DNA of 64,000 nucleotides from Shinella sp. PSBB067 (lineage in GTDB: Bacteria > Pseudomonadota > Alphaproteobacteria > Rhizobiales > Rhizobiaceae): assembly GCF_016839145.1 (NCBI RefSeq), contig NZ_CP069303.1, forward strand, positions 3,162,001 through 3,226,000, written 5' to 3'. The notes below the pieces were generated by a model. It saw only the letters and a program-made list of their open reading frames with translations. It did no database searches and was not told the DNA's origin. Below are positions 61,199 through 64,000 of this stretch, piece after piece. Each line of letters begins with the position of its first letter. Position 1 is the first letter of the stretch. A program made the translations under genes and the position numbers.

Positions 61199-62173
61199 TT
61201 ATGCCCTCCCCTGGTCGATGAACAACCTGTTGGCTCTGGCCTTAAGACCTCCCGCCTCGCGAAGCAGATAAAGCGCGGGCAGACGGTTGGCGGAGGCGAA
61301 TGCAAGGCCGCCTTCAGGACCCATTACCAGAAGGGCGGTCGCAAACGCGTCGGCCTCCAGCGCTGTCGGGGCCAGAACGGAAACCGAGGCGACGCTGTTG
61401 CGAACCGGCTCTCCGGTTGCGGGATCGATCGTATGACTGTAGCGGCGGCCCGCGATCTCATAGGCATTGATCGCATCGCCCGAGGTCGCCATCGCCACGC
61501 CTGTCAGGGGAAGCGTCGTGTGGACACCGGTGCGAAGCGGGTCCGCAATGCCGACGCGCCATGGACGGCCGTCAGGGCGCGCACCGAAACCATAGACTTC
61601 GCCACCCACCTCGATCAGGAAACTCGGCAGCCCTTGATCTCTCAGGTGTCCTGCAAGCCGGTCGACGGCGTAGCCCTTGGCTATGCCGCACAGATCGAGC
61701 GAAAGTTCCGGCTCTGCTTTGGAGAGGCCTTCGGCACTGACGGCAAAAGCGGTGTAGCGACCGGACCGCCCGGCAGCGATCGGCCCGAAACCGTAACGAT
61801 GGACAGCGGGCCCGACGGCCGGATCGAACGCGCCGCCGGTCAATCGCGCAATCTCGAGTGCCTTGCTAGCAACCGTCCGAAGCGGCTCGGAGGCTGCGAA
61901 CGGTGTGATTTCCGAACGGCTGTTGAAGCGCGAAAGCTCCGAACCCGCACGAAACGGGCTCATCGAATGATCGATCCCGGCCAGTAAGTGCCGGAGATCC
62001 GCGCCAATCTTGCGGGCATCGGCATCGGCCGGAACGGTGACCTGCCATCGTGTGCCGAAAGCGCGCCCGGAGATGCGCGTGAGATCATCGGCACCGGCTC
62101 GGGCCAAAGACGGCAAGGACATCAGTCCGGCCAGGGCTCCCAGTCCAAATACGATCTCGCGCCTTGTCGTCAT
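61199..62173 (-). CDS. apbE: ApbE, FAD:protein FMN transferase
   Basis: 324 residues with an N-terminal export signal (MTTRREIVFGLGALAGLMSL). ApbE features: GRAFGTRWQVTVPADAD, LDLCGIAKGYAVDRLAGHL and SHTIDPATGEPV with TSGD before it. It attaches FMN covalently to Thr of NqrB and NqrC in the periplasm. It lies 4 bp after the nqrF stop and 4 bp before nqrM. Confidence 0.94.
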   Translation of the reverse strand: MTTRREIVFGLGALAGLMSLPSLARAGADDLTRISGRAFGTRWQVTVPADADARKIGADLRHLLAGIDHSMSPFRAGSELSRFNSRSEITPFAASEPLRTVASKALEIARLTGGAFDPAVGPAVHRYGFGPIAAGRSGRYTAFAVSAEGLSKAEPELSLDLCGIAKGYAVDRLAGHLRDQGLPSFLIEVGGEVYGFGARPDGRPWRVGIADPLRTGVHTTLPLTGVAMATSGDAINAYEIAGRRYSHTIDPATGEPVRNSVASVSVLAPTALEADAFATALLVMGPEGGLAFASANRLPALYLLREAGGLKARANRLFIDQGRA

Positions 62174-62177
62174 GCTC

Positions 62178-63398
62178 CTAGATCCCGAAATCGTCATTGA
62201 AGATGCTCTCGCTCTCCACACCGCATTCATCGAGCATCGCGTAGATGGCCTCGATCATGAGCGGAGGGCCGCACAGATAATATTCGCAGTCCTCCGGCGC
62301 CGGGTGATCCTTCAGATAGGCGCGGAAGACGACATCATGGACAAAGCCTAACTCACCGTCCCAGGGGTCGTTTCTGGCTGGTTCGGAGAGGGCTGGCACC
62401 CAGCGGAAGTTCTCATGACGCCGGGCAAGCTCGTCGAATTCGTCGGCGTAGAACAGTTCGCCACGGCTTCGCGCGCCGTACCAGAAGCTGATCTTGCGGC
62501 GGCTTCCCTGACGCTCGAGCATGTCCGTTATGATGGCGCGCAAGGGCGCCATGCCGACGCCGCCGCCGATAAACACCATCTCGCGCCCGGTATCCTGCGC
62601 CCCGAAGTGACCATACGGGCCCGCCACTTCGATCGGGTCGCCCTCGCGCAGACCGAACAGCCATGACGAGACGATGCCGGGAGGTGCATGCGGTTTGGCT
62701 GGCGGTGGCGTGGCCAGACGGATGTTGAGCACGATCATGCCGACATCCTTGGGTCGGCTGGCAACCGAATAGGCGCGAGAGACGGGCTGAGGGCTTTGCG
62801 ACGAGAGCTTGTCAATTCCGAGTTTTTTCCATTCGGCGGCATGCTGCGGTTCAAGCGCGATGCCGGAGAAGTCGAGACGATAGGCCGGTGCGGTGACCTG
62901 CACGAAATTGCCCGCACGAAAGTCGAATTCCGCGCCCTCCGGCAAGGCGAGCACGATTTCCTTGATCAAAGGCGTGACACTGCGCGACGATGCCACGCGG
63001 CAGTTCATCGTGGTGATGCCGAGCACCTCGTCCGGGACGGTGACGGCGAGGTCGTTTCGCACCACGATCTGGCAGGCGAGCCGCATTCCAGCCCGAACGT
63101 CGGCAGGAGAAAGCCGGGCGCGTTCCGTCGGCAACGGCTCTCCCGTACCCGTGACGCCGCTGACGCGGCACAGGCCGCACGTTCCCGCGCCGGCGCAGCC
63201 CGAGGGCACGGCGATGCCGTTGGAATTCAAAATATCGAGAAGCTTGAAATTCGCCAGAGCGCCAATCTCACGCCCGCCGTTAACGGTGACCGCCACGGGT
63301 CGCGACGGCAGCAGATACTCCCGAACCTTATGGACAACGGCTGCCAGCGCGACGAGCAGCAAGGAAATGAAGCCGATGCCGAGCAGGATCTCCGTCAT
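62178..63398 (-). CDS. nqrF: NqrF, Na+-translocating NADH-quinone reductase subunit F
   Basis: 406 residues, full length. One N-terminal membrane helix ([20 protein letters not shown]), a 2Fe-2S ferredoxin domain with [14 protein letters not shown] and a fourth Cys in [12 protein letters not shown] binding at RAYSVASRP and NADH binding at [14 protein letters not shown]. It takes electrons from NADH into the Na+ pump. ATGA overlap with nqrE. Confidence 0.96.
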   Translation of the reverse strand: MTEILLGIGFISLLLVALAAVVHKVREYLLPSRPVAVTVNGGREIGALANFKLLDILNSNGIAVPSGCAGAGTCGLCRVSGVTGTGEPLPTERARLSPADVRAGMRLACQIVVRNDLAVTVPDEVLGITTMNCRVASSRSVTPLIKEIVLALPEGAEFDFRAGNFVQVTAPAYRLDFSGIALEPQHAAEWKKLGIDKLSSQSPQPVSRAYSVASRPKDVGMIVLNIRLATPPPAKPHAPPGIVSSWLFGLREGDPIEVAGPYGHFGAQDTGREMVFIGGGVGMAPLRAIITDMLERQGSRRKISFWYGARSRGELFYADEFDELARRHENFRWVPALSEPARNDPWDGELGFVHDVVFRAYLKDHPAPEDCEYYLCGPPLMIEAIYAMLDECGVESESIFNDDFGI

Positions 63399-63997
63399 AG
63401 CACGCGCACTCCCACAAAGGCGGAGAACGCCATGGACAGGAGACCGGTGACGATGAAAGCAATGCCGAGGCCCTGCAATCCTTCGGGGACATTGGCATAG
63501 CGCAGCCTCTCGCGGATCGCCGCGAGCGCGACGATGGCCAGCGCCCAGCCGATCCCGGTGCCGATCCCATAGACCGTGCTTTCAGTGAGATCATATTGCC
63601 GCTCGACCATGAACAGACTGCCGCCGATAATGGCGCAGTTGATGGCGAGCAGCGGCAGGTAGATGCCAAGCGCGCCGTAGAGGGCGGGCACGTAACGATC
63701 GAGCAGCATCTCGATGATCTGCACCATCGCCGCGACGATGCCGATGAAGGTGATCAGCCGCATGAAACCGAGATCGACATCCGGCAGCCCCATCCACGCG
63801 AGCGCCCCGGCACTCAGGATATAGGCGTGCAGCAGGTAGTTCACCGGCACGCTGAGCGATTGCACGACGATCATCGCAACACCCACGCCGAAGGCTGTTT
63901 CCACGCGCTTGGAGACGGCGAGGAAGGTGCACATGCCGAGGAAGAAGGACAGCGCGAGGTTTTCTTCGAAAATGGAGCGCTGGAACAGTTCGATCAT
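63395..63997 (-). CDS. nqrE: NqrE, Na+-translocating NADH-quinone reductase subunit E
   Basis: 200 residues, six membrane helices; begins [20 protein letters not shown] with [18 protein letters not shown], the NqrE pattern; the Cys in LGMCTFL ligates the NqrD/E iron centre, its partner Cys being in [14 protein letters not shown]. The start ATG is at the window edge; nqrA-D should follow outside. Confidence 0.96.
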   Translation of the reverse strand: MIELFQRSIFEENLALSFFLGMCTFLAVSKRVETAFGVGVAMIVVQSLSVPVNYLLHAYILSAGALAWMGLPDVDLGFMRLITFIGIVAAMVQIIEMLLDRYVPALYGALGIYLPLLAINCAIIGGSLFMVERQYDLTESTVYGIGTGIGWALAIVALAAIRERLRYANVPEGLQGLGIAFIVTGLLSMAFSAFVGVRVL

Positions 63998-64000
63998 GTC

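Overview
The window looks like high-GC alphaproteobacterial DNA, most likely Hyphomicrobiales (Rhizobiales) or a close relative. Pointers are an Irr-type iron control element upstream of a VIT-family iron transporter, DUF736 and DUF1403 genes, an octopine/nopaline-oxidase-type enzyme set with an OccR/NocR-like regulator, and a Na+-NQR operon. The genus cannot be fixed from the sequence. No rRNA, tRNA, CRISPR array or replication origin was seen. The region is a mosaic of catabolic, metal and accessory modules joined by insertion sequences.

Layout. (1) 1-3192: a two-component system (response regulator cut by the window edge, and its kinase) and an MgtC/DUF4010 membrane protein. (2) 3351-7021: two small genes, a decayed metallo-beta-lactamase-fold gene, a P1B-4 metal ATPase (SPC and HEGGT motifs) and a VIT transporter with an iron control element upstream. 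(3) 7380-8376: an IS481-type element whose transposase has an in-frame stop. (4) 8377-22581: cargo bracketed by inverted ends of the same IS. It holds DUF736, an SDR/LysR pair, a DyP peroxidase / unknown protein / catalase-like operon divergent from a TetR / thioesterase / hydroxyacyl-CoA dehydrogenase / oleate hydratase operon, a Cu+-type P1B-1 ATPase with YHS and HMBD domains, and a TetR/quinone-reductase pair with matching operators. The reductase is cut by an IS481 fragment. (5) 22795-28080: small genes and an IS3 element that has cut an IS21 element, which in turn has cut an ABC solute-binding protein gene. (6) 28583-43412: about 15 kb of minus-strand catabolic genes. They encode an ABC importer, a class III aminotransferase, an aldehyde dehydrogenase, ATP-dependent HyuA/HyuB, a three-component FAD/Fe-S amine oxidoreductase and a LysR regulator. 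(7) 43836-58794: an accessory island. It has a ScpB-like/DUF1403 pair, a 113-aa protein surrounded by AAAC-N3-GTTT palindromes, an FtsH-like machine split into AAA and M41 proteins, a PD-(D/E)XK-like protein, a cytosine methyltransferase with two compensating frameshifts, an IS5 element, several unknown genes and a large serine recombinase. (8) 58908-63997: a cation/Ca2+ exchanger and the end of an nqr operon (nqrE, nqrF, apbE, nqrM) followed by CBS and nitroreductase genes.

How the genes work together. The region 6 set reads as one pathway: import, opening of a cyclic amide by HyuAB, transamination of the omega-amino acid, oxidation of the semialdehyde, plus an amine oxidoreductase acting on a related substrate. 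The oleate hydratase module pairs unsaturated fatty acid hydration with a divergent heme peroxidase/catalase-like operon and has two palindromes between them. In region 7, the translationally coupled AAA and M41 genes, a helical protein and a nuclease-like protein, divergent from a methyltransferase operon, form the best candidate for an undescribed accessory system.
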